Shown here: positions 55,887 through 64,000 of the stretch, one piece after another
Position numbering within the stretch: position 1 is the first letter of the stretch
Layout of the letters: each line of letters opens with the position of its first letter
Program-made: the position numbers and the translations under genes
Notes under the pieces: model-generated
Seen by the model: only the letters and a program-made list of their open reading frames with translations
Told to the model about the DNA's origin: nothing
The model's database searches: none
Source of the DNA: Zelopaecilomyces penicillatus
Taxonomy: Eukaryota; Ascomycota; Sordariomycetes; Hypocreales; Pseudodiploosporaceae
Assembly: GCA_005765155.1 (NCBI GenBank)
Contig: VCCP01000001.1
Coordinates: 5,394,001 to 5,458,000 of the forward strand
DNA length: 64,000 bases
Direction of reading: 5' to 3'

Positions 55887-56441
55887 CCCGTTGGTGAGGT
55901 CTTCAGGCGGGGCCCTCTGGCAACCAACAAAGAGCGAAGCTCTTAGTTGGCCCAAAAATACCTAGGACACCCAAAAGTTCGGGACAGTAACCCCTTACTA
56001 AGCTTAGTTGGATTTTGTACTGTAAATTATGTAAAATCTAAACATCAATACGTATTTCATGGCTATTTAATAATAACAGCTGTATCAATCCATATACACA
56101 GGGCCACGAAGAGACCATTCGAAGCATATAAGGCTTTAGGAAGCCTTATATACAAGGCCACAAGATGCTATTCGAAGCCGGCCACACAGGGCCATACAGA
56201 GCTATAAAAGGTCATTTACTTATCCTTATTATATTAGTATTTAATATTATGTTATTCTGCTGTTAATACATATTTTTAAAATATTTAACTTATATAATAC
56301 TAAGTAAATAAATATACCGTATTTCTTGGTGTATTAGTATGGTGTTTTAGTGTCCCGAATTTTGAGCTAACTAAGAGTGAAGCTCTTAGTTGGCTCTTAG
56401 TTGGTTGCCAGAGGGCCCCGCCCAAAGACTATAACAACGGG
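55887..56441. mobile_element. TA-flanked inverted-repeat element (MITE-like)
   Basis: The two ends are inverted copies: CCCGTTG, a variable few bases, then GGCGGGGCCCTCTGGC and CAACCAAC, then related AAGAGC/AGCTCTTAGTTGG blocks further in. A TA dinucleotide lies directly outside each end (55885-55886 and 56442-56443), the target duplication of Tc1/mariner/pogo elements. The inside is AT-rich, has no usable open frame and contains near-copies of GGGACACT/GGGACAG blocks near each end. It is most likely a non-autonomous or RIP-decayed element. The ends match the small palindrome at 46367-46411. Confidence 0.75.
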
Positions 56442-56541
56442 TAGGCCTACCATGTGTTTGCTCATCAGACATGGCCCATATGAAACAGTTCTTTCCGCTA
56501 ACATAATTACACATATATCTCATTGTCTCGATCTGAGCCTA

Positions 56542-57818
56542 TTACGCTACCGCCTCTTTACATAAGGCCTCAAATCCTTGGAGTAGATCGTTCTTCAGAT
56601 CCTCCAACGACTCCACACCCACACTCACTCGCAGCAGTCTACGGTCAACGCTCTCATCAGACATGGCCCGCCATTCAATGAGGCTCTCCACGCCCCCGAG
56701 GCTTGTCGCATGCTGGAACAGGCCGAGTTTACTCGGCAGTCTCTTAGCGGCGGCAATGTCTTTCATCCAGATCGCAAAGACGGGTCCGTAGCCATTGGGC
56801 ATCTGCTTCCTTAGCCAACTGCCCTCCACCGCGGCCTCTTCTTGTAGGCTGGCATGCTGGATGCGCTGCACTACGGCACCAACCGCTGTGGATGGCTCCT
56901 GGAGCTCACCTGCCAGCCAGGCGACAAGGGCCGTGGCCGTGGCGCTCTGTCGAGTGACGCGAAGCTCAAGTGTGCGTAGAGAGCGCATGCCCAGCCAGCC
57001 TTCAAGGCTGCCCATCACCGAGCCTAGGTAGACGCGGTCGGCAAACAGATCTTTGAACCAGTCATGCTTTGGATTAACAGCCAAAACACCGCAGAGCATA
57101 TCCGAGTGTCCACCAAAATACTTAGTCCCACTATGAAAAACGATATCGGCACCAAAGGCAAAGGGATCCTGCAATGGAGGTGGCGCAAATGTCGCGTCAA
57201 CTGTGAGAAACGCTCCCTTCTTGTGCGCCAAGTCTGCGTAATACTGCAGATCCCGTGCCTCGCCGGTTGGGTTCAGGGGCGTCTCAACATGTACGATATC
57301 ACCAGGCTGGATCTCAGAGGCATCGCAGTCAAGCGAGAGCTTCTCTAGCCCGTTCAAGCGGGAGAGTATCTTGATGACGCCGTGGCATCCATGATAGCCT
57401 TCTCCGATGGCGATCCGCCGTGGGTTCAGGTGAACAAGCATTGCATGGAATGCAGCGAGGCCCGATGAGTACGTCAAAGCTGGCCCGCCGAGAATGGAGG
57501 TCAAGATAGCCTCGAGGCGGGTGGTATTGGGATTGCTCTCCCGTGAGTAAATATGAGGACCAGGCGGCGCATCTGGCTGGGGTGAAGAAAGAACCCATGT
57601 TAGAAAAGAACCAGCCAACCTGCTCTTCAGACACAACTCACATCAGTATCTCCTACAGCAACAAGCTGATCCGGATCCTTGGAGTATCGAAAAGTGGTAC
57701 TGGTATGCAAACCAGGAGCCACTGCTGGATGGCCATCGATGCAACTGTCAACATGGACTGCCCGCGTAGCCAGTGACAGAGATGTCGCCTCAATCGATGG
57801 CATCTCCGTATTAGACAT
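56542..57818 (-). CDS. Cys/Met-metabolism PLP-dependent enzyme (cystathionine gamma-synthase/lyase-like)
   Basis: Two exons, 57818-57642 and 57576-56542, give 403 residues. The junction, after GDTD with a GTGAGT donor and a CCCCAG acceptor, reads into PDAPPGPHIYSRESNPNTTRLE, the conserved phosphate-binding start of the family. SGLAAFHAML, the VETPLNPTGE segment and VDATFAPPPLQDP follow. The cofactor lysine is Lys211 in HSGTKYFGGHSD. The residues EGYHGCHGV stand where classical cystathionine enzymes carry a YGGT-type loop, as in a subgroup of fungal homologues of unproven substrate. The likely reaction is a gamma- or beta-replacement or elimination on a sulfur amino acid. It is transcribed away from the short gap beside the inverted-repeat element. 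Confidence 0.87.
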
Positions 57819-58695
57819 TGTGCAACTAAGTGTTTCCCTTGTCGCCGTAGGCCTGGTTGATGCTCTCCGCAGCTATCGATGACGTGTATTAATGTTCAGC
57901 CAGTGTCAAAGTCGACTGGAGGTAACTGTAGTAAATAAAGAGCAATTGTGCGTAATACCTATCCGACACGTCCTTATTTATCCTTTCATAACATGGCATT
58001 CACGACTAACAAAGTTAGCAAGTCGATTTATTGCTCCCCATATGTCATGTCAAAATGTACGGAGAAGGGCGTGCAGCTACAGTCTCGGTGCAAGACAATA
58101 TTCCCGTAAAAGACTTCGATAATTACGTAGTAACCGCGGCAGGCACCAACTCAAGTGGGGTAACGATACCAGAGATGGATGGCGTGCTAAAATTATACTA
58201 AGCTAATTAGCATGTTATTAATGACTTGGGTGGCCTGTCTAAGATGCTTTTGGCGAGGCGTCCGCAACTCCGGCACCGGGAAGAAGCAATGGCAAATCTT
58301 TCGAGGGGAATCAGTAATCCATCATTATCATTAATCCATTGCAGCTATTGATTCTTTCCATCTCCTTTCCACATGAGATACTATAATTTGTTTCCCCCAT
58401 AGTCCCACGGGCTCGCCGACCCAAACACCGCCCATTCAATTCCATTCCGGTTCCATCTTGGCTTCCCGAATGCTGCCAATGAACCAAAGCCAATGACTCT
58501 ATACACTAACCAATCCATGTGGCGGTAGCGGATGCTTGTCTAGCTAGCACACTCCGAAACGCCGTAGGTAGAAATAAATCAGGAGGAGATGAAGTCCTCA
58601 ACAGAATAAAGGCAAAAGAAATTTTACGTGCCCAACACAGCATGTCCTTGTGTCACCCAACATTGGCGTTTTCAAAGGTGTCCAGTCGTGTATAA
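57819..58695. other. Intergenic, no gene seen
   Basis: 877 bp holding the PLP-enzyme promoter and the 3' flank of the next gene. Parts near 57990-58230 are AT-rich. No coding region is supportable. Confidence 0.6.
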
Positions 58696-59842
58696 TTAGT
58701 GTCTTTCCTCCATGGGGGTGTTGGCCTGGTCAATGGGCCCTAGCTCTGCACCTTGGCCGCTCTGAGTTCTCTTGCGACCAGGCATGAGAAATCGTGAGAC
58801 GTTTGGCTGAGATGTCGAGTCCTTGTCTTGGGTATCAGTTAGCTTGGAGAAGAACCCGCGCTTGCGGGGCTGTTGCTTTTGGTCTTCTAGCCCGACATCT
58901 TCAAAGGCTTCTTCAGCAGTGGGAGGCTGGCGCTCCATCTTTCGACAGACTGCCGACCTAGGCAGACGAGGAAAGCGGGCAGAATCGAGACTCTGGCGCC
59001 CAGGTACCTCATGGCCAGTGATGGGCGATCGTGCTGTGATATCCTAGGAAAAGGCGTTCTCAAGTTAGTCGGGGAGAAGGTTCACGTTGAAACTTTGAAT
59101 TCGAACCCGAACAAAACCAGAATCAAAAGAACAAAAGACGGGGAAACGCACAAATGATCTTCTATACGAATCAAAAGACTCGCGAGAAATAGAAAAGTGC
59201 TCAATGTCGCCAAAGCTGCTCCGGGTATCTGATGATGTGCGCGACGACAGGTACTTGCGCGGCCACTGGCCTTTGTCCTCGGTGGGTGATGGCTGCTCAC
59301 ATGGCGGTATTAGCAAGGTGCCTCAATGCATCCAGCGTTGCATAGAATAAAGCAACATAGAAAAGGCGGTAACTGGGTGGGAAGCGAGCTCACCGGAAGA
59401 TATACGCCACTGTCATTGACAACTAATAATGATGCGCCGAGGTGGTGTTAGCCCTTCAGATTCTGGTCTTGTGATGGGGATTTGCTGCCTTGATGCCATC
59501 CGCCCCGCATGTTGTAGGGGGCTTGAGGTGGTGTGAGTGTTGTAGTAGGGGTTGCAATAGGGGGTGTGGTCACTGTAGTAGTAGCCTCAGGGACTGGAGG
59601 TGGCGGGCGGGCAGCGGCTGCGCTTGTGGCCGGCACATCAATGTGTGAAACATACCACTCATTTTGTACTCGCCCGTATCTTGACTTCTGGCGCTGCGAA
59701 TGCTAAGGACCGACGATGCCTTGGAACCGACAGTGTCGACTCGCTCAAAGCCGGGGCATTGGTTGGCCAGCTCTGGGCGCAGGTTCTCTTCCTGCAGGAC
59801 GACAACGCCGGGCCGGCGAGCGAAGGGATTCCGAATAGGCAT
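58696..59842 (-). CDS. Unrecognised conserved-looking fungal protein
   Basis: Four exons, 59842-59656, 59422-59394, 59292-59152 and 59043-58696, give 234 residues. The start MPIRNPFARRPGVVV was preferred because in-frame sequence upstream looks like leader. The 29-bp second exon encodes VVNDSGVYLP and is required for the frame. Other notable stretches are PSPTEDKGQWPRKYLSSR, FSISRESFDSYRRSF, DITARSP and RKRGFFSKL. The C-terminus has GRKRTQSGQGAELGP. The protein is rich in Ser, Arg and Pro, without membrane segments or a known domain. I recall similar uncharacterised proteins in other ascomycetes but no function. Donors are GTATGT, GTGAGC and GTGCGT. Confidence 0.75.
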
Positions 59843-60959
59843 TGCGCAAAGTGCTTGGTCGTTGGATCGCTGAGCGCTGAATTGTTGATGGGCCCAGTCG
59901 TACAGCAAGGAGTCGGGTGGTGGCGCGCAAAGCTGGTTTCGTTGTGATGCAACAGAGTGTAAAGTCAACGATGTACTATAACAGGCGCGGCGAAGGTGAA
60001 AGGAAATGCGTAGGCACTATGTATGAGAGATGTAAGGTGTAAGAAGATGTCTGAGGGCGGAATCCGCGAAAGTGGAAGTAGAAACGGGGCGGTGGGCTAT
60101 TATAACAGTCCGGGATGAGATGTCAGACGAGACCAACCAGGTGTGTGCATCAGATATGAGAATAAAAAGGCATAAAGCTGGGACGATGCCGGATCGATGC
60201 TGGGGCTGCTGGGCTATTTCAGATGGATGCGATCGGACTCGGACGACGCACGGGATTATTATTGGAGTGGCGGACTGGAGCGAGACAGGCAATTCAAGTT
60301 GGGTGGAAACAAATGGGGCGGGCCAAAGGGGAAGGATTGGCGGGTGTGCCCACGACGATCGGCAAGAGGGTTGCTTCCAGTGCGCTTCTCCTACAGCCAA
60401 GTATCTACCTTCTATTATGAAGATAGTCTATTAGCTGCCCTCTCATCGATCTGACTCGACTCAGCCTCAGTGTGCCTCGCCAGGGCGCATCTTGATCGGC
60501 GTCTCATCATTGCCAACAGAGTAATTCGCATAAGACGGCTTGGGCGGGTGCTTATGGGTATTAGTCGGCGACACTGGAGCAGTTCAGACTCTCCTCTTCC
60601 CACCTGCGCAGGTGTCGCCGTACTCTTCTGCCTCTTTGTTATCAATGCACACTGGTAGCCCGGCATCCTCGGCGTTACCCACCGCCAAGGTACTATGTGC
60701 CTGCGCTGTGTTAACCATTGCATACTATCCTCCTTGGTCGGAGTGGCAGGCCGGGTCCTGTTCGTTTTGCACGCTTGCGTCTTGGCGGCACCCGTTCATG
60801 ACATGGACCATGCAGAGGAGAAATCTCTCAAGAAAGTACTCAGTGCAGTCTTCTCTCTTGGTGTTGGTGGAACGGAGCATTGCGACTAATAGTCGACTAG
60901 GCTTATGGTTGGTGGGCTGGTAGGTTGACTAGATACCCTCGGCAGCGCCACACCCAGTT
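59843..60959. other. Intergenic, no gene seen
   Basis: 1.1 kb upstream of the previous gene; it should contain that gene's promoter. The open frames at 60017-60923 overlap on both strands and have no domain-like content. Confidence 0.55.
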
Positions 60960-61434
60960 GCGATTCCTCCTCACTAACCGTGCCACGCCCCACTTTTTTG
61001 GGTCTCGCAAATGCTCGCACCACCAAAGGTGGTGCTCATCAGCAAGGTGGCCACATCAGCAACGTGGCCACCTTTTTCAACCATTATTCTTCAATTAATT
61101 CTACAGCCTCAACAACAACAAAAATGCCGGGAACTGAAGCTGAATTATATATTATATAGGCTCTTCAATATATAGAAGAAAACCTAGGCTTAAAATTCAT
61201 AATGATGGCTTGGCAATTTAGTATTTTGCGAAAAACTCTATAATATTGTTCTTAAGGCATTAGTATAAGAATTGGATATCCTATATAAAATACTAAGCTA
61301 AGCTAAGAAGAAGAAGTTATATTATATTATTATATTGATCGATTAGATAATATAAATTTTGCGGTATGCCTAGAGTTTATTATTGATATAATAAATTATA
61401 TTTTAAGAGAGTGATCTTTAATATTATTATCCTT
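60960..61434 (+). mobile_element. Decayed pogo/Fot1-type DNA transposon, N-terminal fragment
   Basis: From the ATG at 61124 one frame can be followed to about 61434 despite several TAG, TAA and TGA stops. It retains pieces resembling the helix-turn-helix part of pogo/Fot1 transposases: ALQYIEENLGLKF, MMAWQFSILRKTL, then TKLS, EEEVILYYYIDRLDNINF and INYILRE. The high AT content and C-to-T type changes indicate RIP. Upstream, a hairpin (AAGGTGGCCAC and its complement, about 61049-61075) and a CACCACC/GGTGGTG pair probably belong to the element's 5' end; the exact left border is not defined. The frame stops at the start of the copia LTR, so the retroelement landed inside it. Confidence 0.6.
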
Positions 61435-61906
61435 TGTTAAAATAGGCGGGTTTTATATAACAGCCTGACCTGTTATAAGATTAGTAGCTAGACCTACTAT
61501 AGCTTAGCAGCTAAACCTGCTATAGCCCTAGCAGCCAGACCTGCTATAAGGTAGCAGCCTGACCTGCTATAAGACCTAAAAAGCCCGTGCAGCCTGACCT
61601 GCTATATCAGGCTAGACTAGTAAAATAAGGGCTTATCCCTTATACCCCTCCCTTTCTTATTATTTGGAATGCTTAGAAATCTAAAGAAATATTATTTGGA
61701 ATTCTTAAATAATTCCAAATAATCCTAGTATTATTTAGATATATAAGATAGCTGGATTCCTAGCTGAATCCTGCTTTCTTTCTCTATCGGCAATTCAATC
61801 ACTTCTTTCTTCTTTTCTACAGACTTTACTCTGGATAACTATTCGCTGCCTTTCTTCCACTGCTATCGCTACTAGCTTTAGTTATAACTTTATACTGCAA
61901 ATTGCA
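61435..61906 (+). repeat. Probable 5' LTR of a Ty1/copia element
   Basis: Proposed from a TGTTA start that abruptly ends the decayed transposase, to a TTGCA end just before GGTTATGAGCCCGG, a sequence of the type used as tRNA primer-binding site. The length of about 470 bp is normal for copia LTRs. It contains six 18-bp dyads at 61458-61604. The 3' LTR is outside the window, so the borders cannot be checked by comparison. Confidence 0.45.
61458..61604. repeat. Six-copy 18-bp dyad array
   Basis: Six copies of TAGCAG-N6-CTGCTA at 61458-61475, 61482-61499, 61505-61522, 61529-61546, 61552-61569 and 61587-61604, spaced 23-24 bp apart except for the last at 35. Copies 1 and 2 differ from the consensus in both arms in a way that keeps the palindrome (TAACAG/CTGTTA and TAGTAG/CTACTA). 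The central six bases are usually CCTGAC or close to it. Confidence 0.85.
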
Positions 61907-62507
61907 ATAGGTTATGAGCCCGGAAGAATAGTTATTCCGGACTGTAAAAAAAAAAGAAGACTCTTTTTCCTGCTGTATTCAACCTCTTTACACATCAGAT
62001 TTTTCGCCCCCCCTCTGACCAGTCGGACCCACATTTCCCACCAATCAGAAGTCACGAAAAACACTGCACACACAAGAGTTGAACATCGGACCTACAGCTT
62101 ACGGCACGACCCACTTTCGGATTTATGGATTACTAATTCGGACTTACGGAATTACGGGTCACGGCTTTACTGACTACGCCAAATACGGTTAAACACTCGA
62201 ATTGCTAGTCAACTTTGCAAAAGGCCCATATAAGACTATAGAAGTCGGCTGACTAAGCAAAGACGCTGTGCCAGCTACGCTATAACCCGACTATAGCTAG
62301 CACGTGACAGGCAACCCTTACGCCTGGCACCCCTCTAGCCAATTGGCTAGTTCCAGGGCTCTTACTAAGACCCAGCCATATATAGCACTGCTATAACCGG
62401 CACTTTCAGCTGTTATAACACTGTTATACAGCTATAAGCTTATTTTTAGAAGCTTATTTTTCTTTTATACCGCTATAACCACCAGCTATAGCAGTCTAAC
62501 CCTGAAA
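61907..62507 (+). other. Copia element leader between LTR and gag
   Basis: 600 bp of untranslated leader with repeated CTATAAC/GCTATAA words and a short direct repeat AGCTTATTTTT at about 62437-62460. GGTTATGAGCCCGG at 61910-61923 is a candidate primer-binding site. Confidence 0.5.
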
Positions 62508-64000
62508 ATGTCAGGTCAGGACCTTCCAATGGAAGAGAATTCATTAGAATTACAAGCTCTTCGGTCTCAGATACAGGAGCTCACACAGCAACTACAACAG
62601 CTACAGGCCCAATTTACAGTGGCCACAGCTACTGAGACTACTGAAGAACCGCCACAACCTCAACCTAAGCCACCTCAATCGCTATTACAGCCAGCACAGC
62701 CTATGAATATACTAGGGGACCTAGCTTTAAAAGAGCTATCCAAGAAAATACAGGCCTTTCCAGAAGCTTATAGGTTAAGGGGCCCTGACAACTACGACCA
62801 ATGGCTTCAGGCCCTGTCAATCCAGTTACGGGCACTTGGATTACCTACTTTTCTTTCAAACCCCACTATAAGCCTTAGCCTTAGCGACCACCATCAGGCT
62901 ATTTTGCTTCTATTACTTCGTGACAGCTGCTCACAGCACCCACAAGCCTCTATAAGTTGGGTTACAACACCGCTGGAAGCTTATCAAATACTGAATAAGC
63001 AATACTGCCGCAGTGCTACCCTGCAGCGCGGAACCCTCTACAGCGCCTTTCACAAGCTTAGCTTCAACAGCTATAAAGGCTCTATAGAGGCATTTAATAG
63101 CGAATTCAATACTCGACTTGCTAAGCTACAATTAGCTTCAGTTACTATACAGCCCACAGATCAGATAAATCAGTATCTAAAGGCTGTAAAAGAAGCTTTC
63201 CCACAGTGGGCTGAACGCCAAAGGAACAATATCAGGATTCATACAGCGCTCAGCACTTCACTAGATGCCCTGAATTTACAGTTCCTTATAGCAGACTTGC
63301 TAGAAGAGCTACAAGATAAAAGCTCTTCAGTTGCAAAAGCTAGCTCTTATAGGGCTAGAGAAGCTGAGGAACCTTCTAAAAAGACCTATAAGGACTTTAA
63401 AAAGAAGGAAAAACCATCTAAATCCACTGAAAAACAGCCTTATAAGCCCTTTCAGAAGGATAAAAAGACAAAGAAGCCTACTACTAGCAGCAAGGAACCT
63501 GATAAAGCTTCCTTCATGATAGGCACTTATAACCTATCTACAGGTGACTGGAACACTGCAGCCAGCACCTGGAGCTCTGATTCTGAATCTGATACAGAAG
63601 ATTCAGAAGCTATAGAGCCTGAAGAATCAGCTTATAGCACTCATTATAACGCCAATCTGAAGAACGCCCTGCTATACGACACTGGCTCGACATGCCATAT
63701 CATTAATAACAGAACCCTCTTTACTAGTTATAGCGCCTACAGTAAGAAACCAAGGCCTATAACAACTGGTGGCGGTCCAATCTATCCAAAAGGATCTGGA
63801 ACAGCTGTATTTACAGTGCTTATAGGGCTTGAACCCAGGACTTATAGCACTCTAGAGCTAAAAAATACACTATATATCCCTGATATGGATATAAATATAG
63901 TGAGTGGGGTAAAGCATTATGCTTCTGGCGGTACACTTCTGCAAGAGAAGCTATTTACAGTGGACCGAACCTGCTGTGGACTGCTAAACTTCACTAAACA
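62508..64000 (+). CDS. Ty1/copia Gag-protease polyprotein, cut by window end
   Basis: An uninterrupted frame of 497 codons from the ATG at 62508 to the window edge. The first 60 residues form a Gln/Leu-rich coiled-coil (LRSQIQELTQQLQQLQAQF). The Gag core follows, with residues such as GPDNYDQWLQALSIQL and a later AFNSEFNTRL, matching the copia gag fold. A Lys-rich linker comes next, near residues 285-330, then the protease with active site YDTGSTCHIINN and the copia-type LYIPDMDINIVSG strand. Integrase and reverse transcriptase would lie beyond the window. I see no CCHC zinc knuckle before the protease. The intact frame contrasts with the decayed transposon it sits in and suggests a relatively recent insertion. 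Confidence 0.85.
   Translation, partial: MSGQDLPMEENSLELQALRSQIQELTQQLQQLQAQFTVATATETTEEPPQPQPKPPQSLLQPAQPMNILGDLALKELSKKIQAFPEAYRLRGPDNYDQWLQALSIQLRALGLPTFLSNPTISLSLSDHHQAILLLLLRDSCSQHPQASISWVTTPLEAYQILNKQYCRSATLQRGTLYSAFHKLSFNSYKGSIEAFNSEFNTRLAKLQLASVTIQPTDQINQYLKAVKEAFPQWAERQRNNIRIHTALSTSLDALNLQFLIADLLEELQDKSSSVAKASSYRAREAEEPSKKTYKDFKKKEKPSKSTEKQPYKPFQKDKKTKKPTTSSKEPDKASFMIGTYNLSTGDWNTAASTWSSDSESDTEDSEAIEPEESAYSTHYNANLKNALLYDTGSTCHIINNRTLFTSYSAYSKKPRPITTGGGPIYPKGSGTAVFTVLIGLEPRTYSTLELKNTLYIPDMDINIVSGVKHYASGGTLLQEKLFTVDRTCCGLLNFTK

Noticed and set aside
55947..56207. Open frame of 86 codons inside the inverted-repeat element
   Set aside because: No similarity to a transposase and AT-driven composition; the element appears non-autonomous.
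59570..59968. Minus-strand frame starting at 59968 as the gene start
   Set aside because: Residues before the ATG at 59842 look non-coding, and the frame past 59656 leaves the conserved protein; the four-exon model is better.
61450..61610. CRISPR-like array impression from regularly spaced repeats
   Set aside because: The units are palindromic and diverged, spacers are only 5-17 bp, the host is a fungus, and the array lies in a retrotransposon LTR.

Overview
The window looks like nuclear DNA of a filamentous ascomycete, most likely a sordariomycete and possibly Hypocreales (inferred from gene content, not tested). Genes carry many short introns of 57 to 233 bp with GTRNGT-type donors and YAG acceptors. 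They encode fungal-specific Zn2Cys6 regulators. Intergenic stretches are long, with pyrimidine-rich leaders. The right end carries repeats with the C-to-T decay expected of repeat-induced point mutation (RIP). Nearly all genes had to be assembled from exons; each model below keeps a continuous reading frame across its junctions. No rRNA, tRNA or CRISPR array was found.

Layout. 1.8-9.0 kb: a single-pass membrane protein, TVP23 (Golgi), a CLYBL/CitE-like lyase and an unrecognised basic protein. 14.4-22 kb: a glycine-rich RRM protein, a ChaC-type gamma-glutamylcyclotransferase, a penta-EF-hand protein and a metallo-beta-lactamase-like protein. 27.8-37.9 kb is a housekeeping core: a zinc-finger protein, the spliceosome-associated HCA59/Tls1 homologue, acylphosphatase (with a GC-AG intron), the DEAH helicase Prp16 and the WD40 protein Pwp1, arranged around two short divergent promoters. 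43.1 kb: one serine-rich protein after a long leader. About 9-14.4, 22-27.8, 37.9-43.1 and 44-46.8 kb hold no supportable gene.

46.8-57.8 kb is the accessory part. Two tandem paralogous Zn2Cys6 transcription factors precede a class I terpene cyclase. A membrane-anchored NodB-type deacetylase and a Cys/Met-metabolism PLP enzyme follow. A 555-bp TA-flanked inverted-repeat element lies between the last two genes. A tiny palindrome with the same ends lies just upstream of the first regulator, so the regulators, cyclase and deacetylase are bracketed by related repeat ends. This could be a small regulated terpene locus moved or bounded by repeats; it is a hypothesis.

58.7-59.8 kb holds an unrecognised four-exon gene. 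From about 61 kb the sequence is AT-rich: a stop-riddled pogo/Fot1-type transposase fragment is interrupted by a Ty1/copia retrotransposon. The retrotransposon's probable LTR contains six copies of an 18-bp dyad, and its Gag-protease frame is open to the end of the window.
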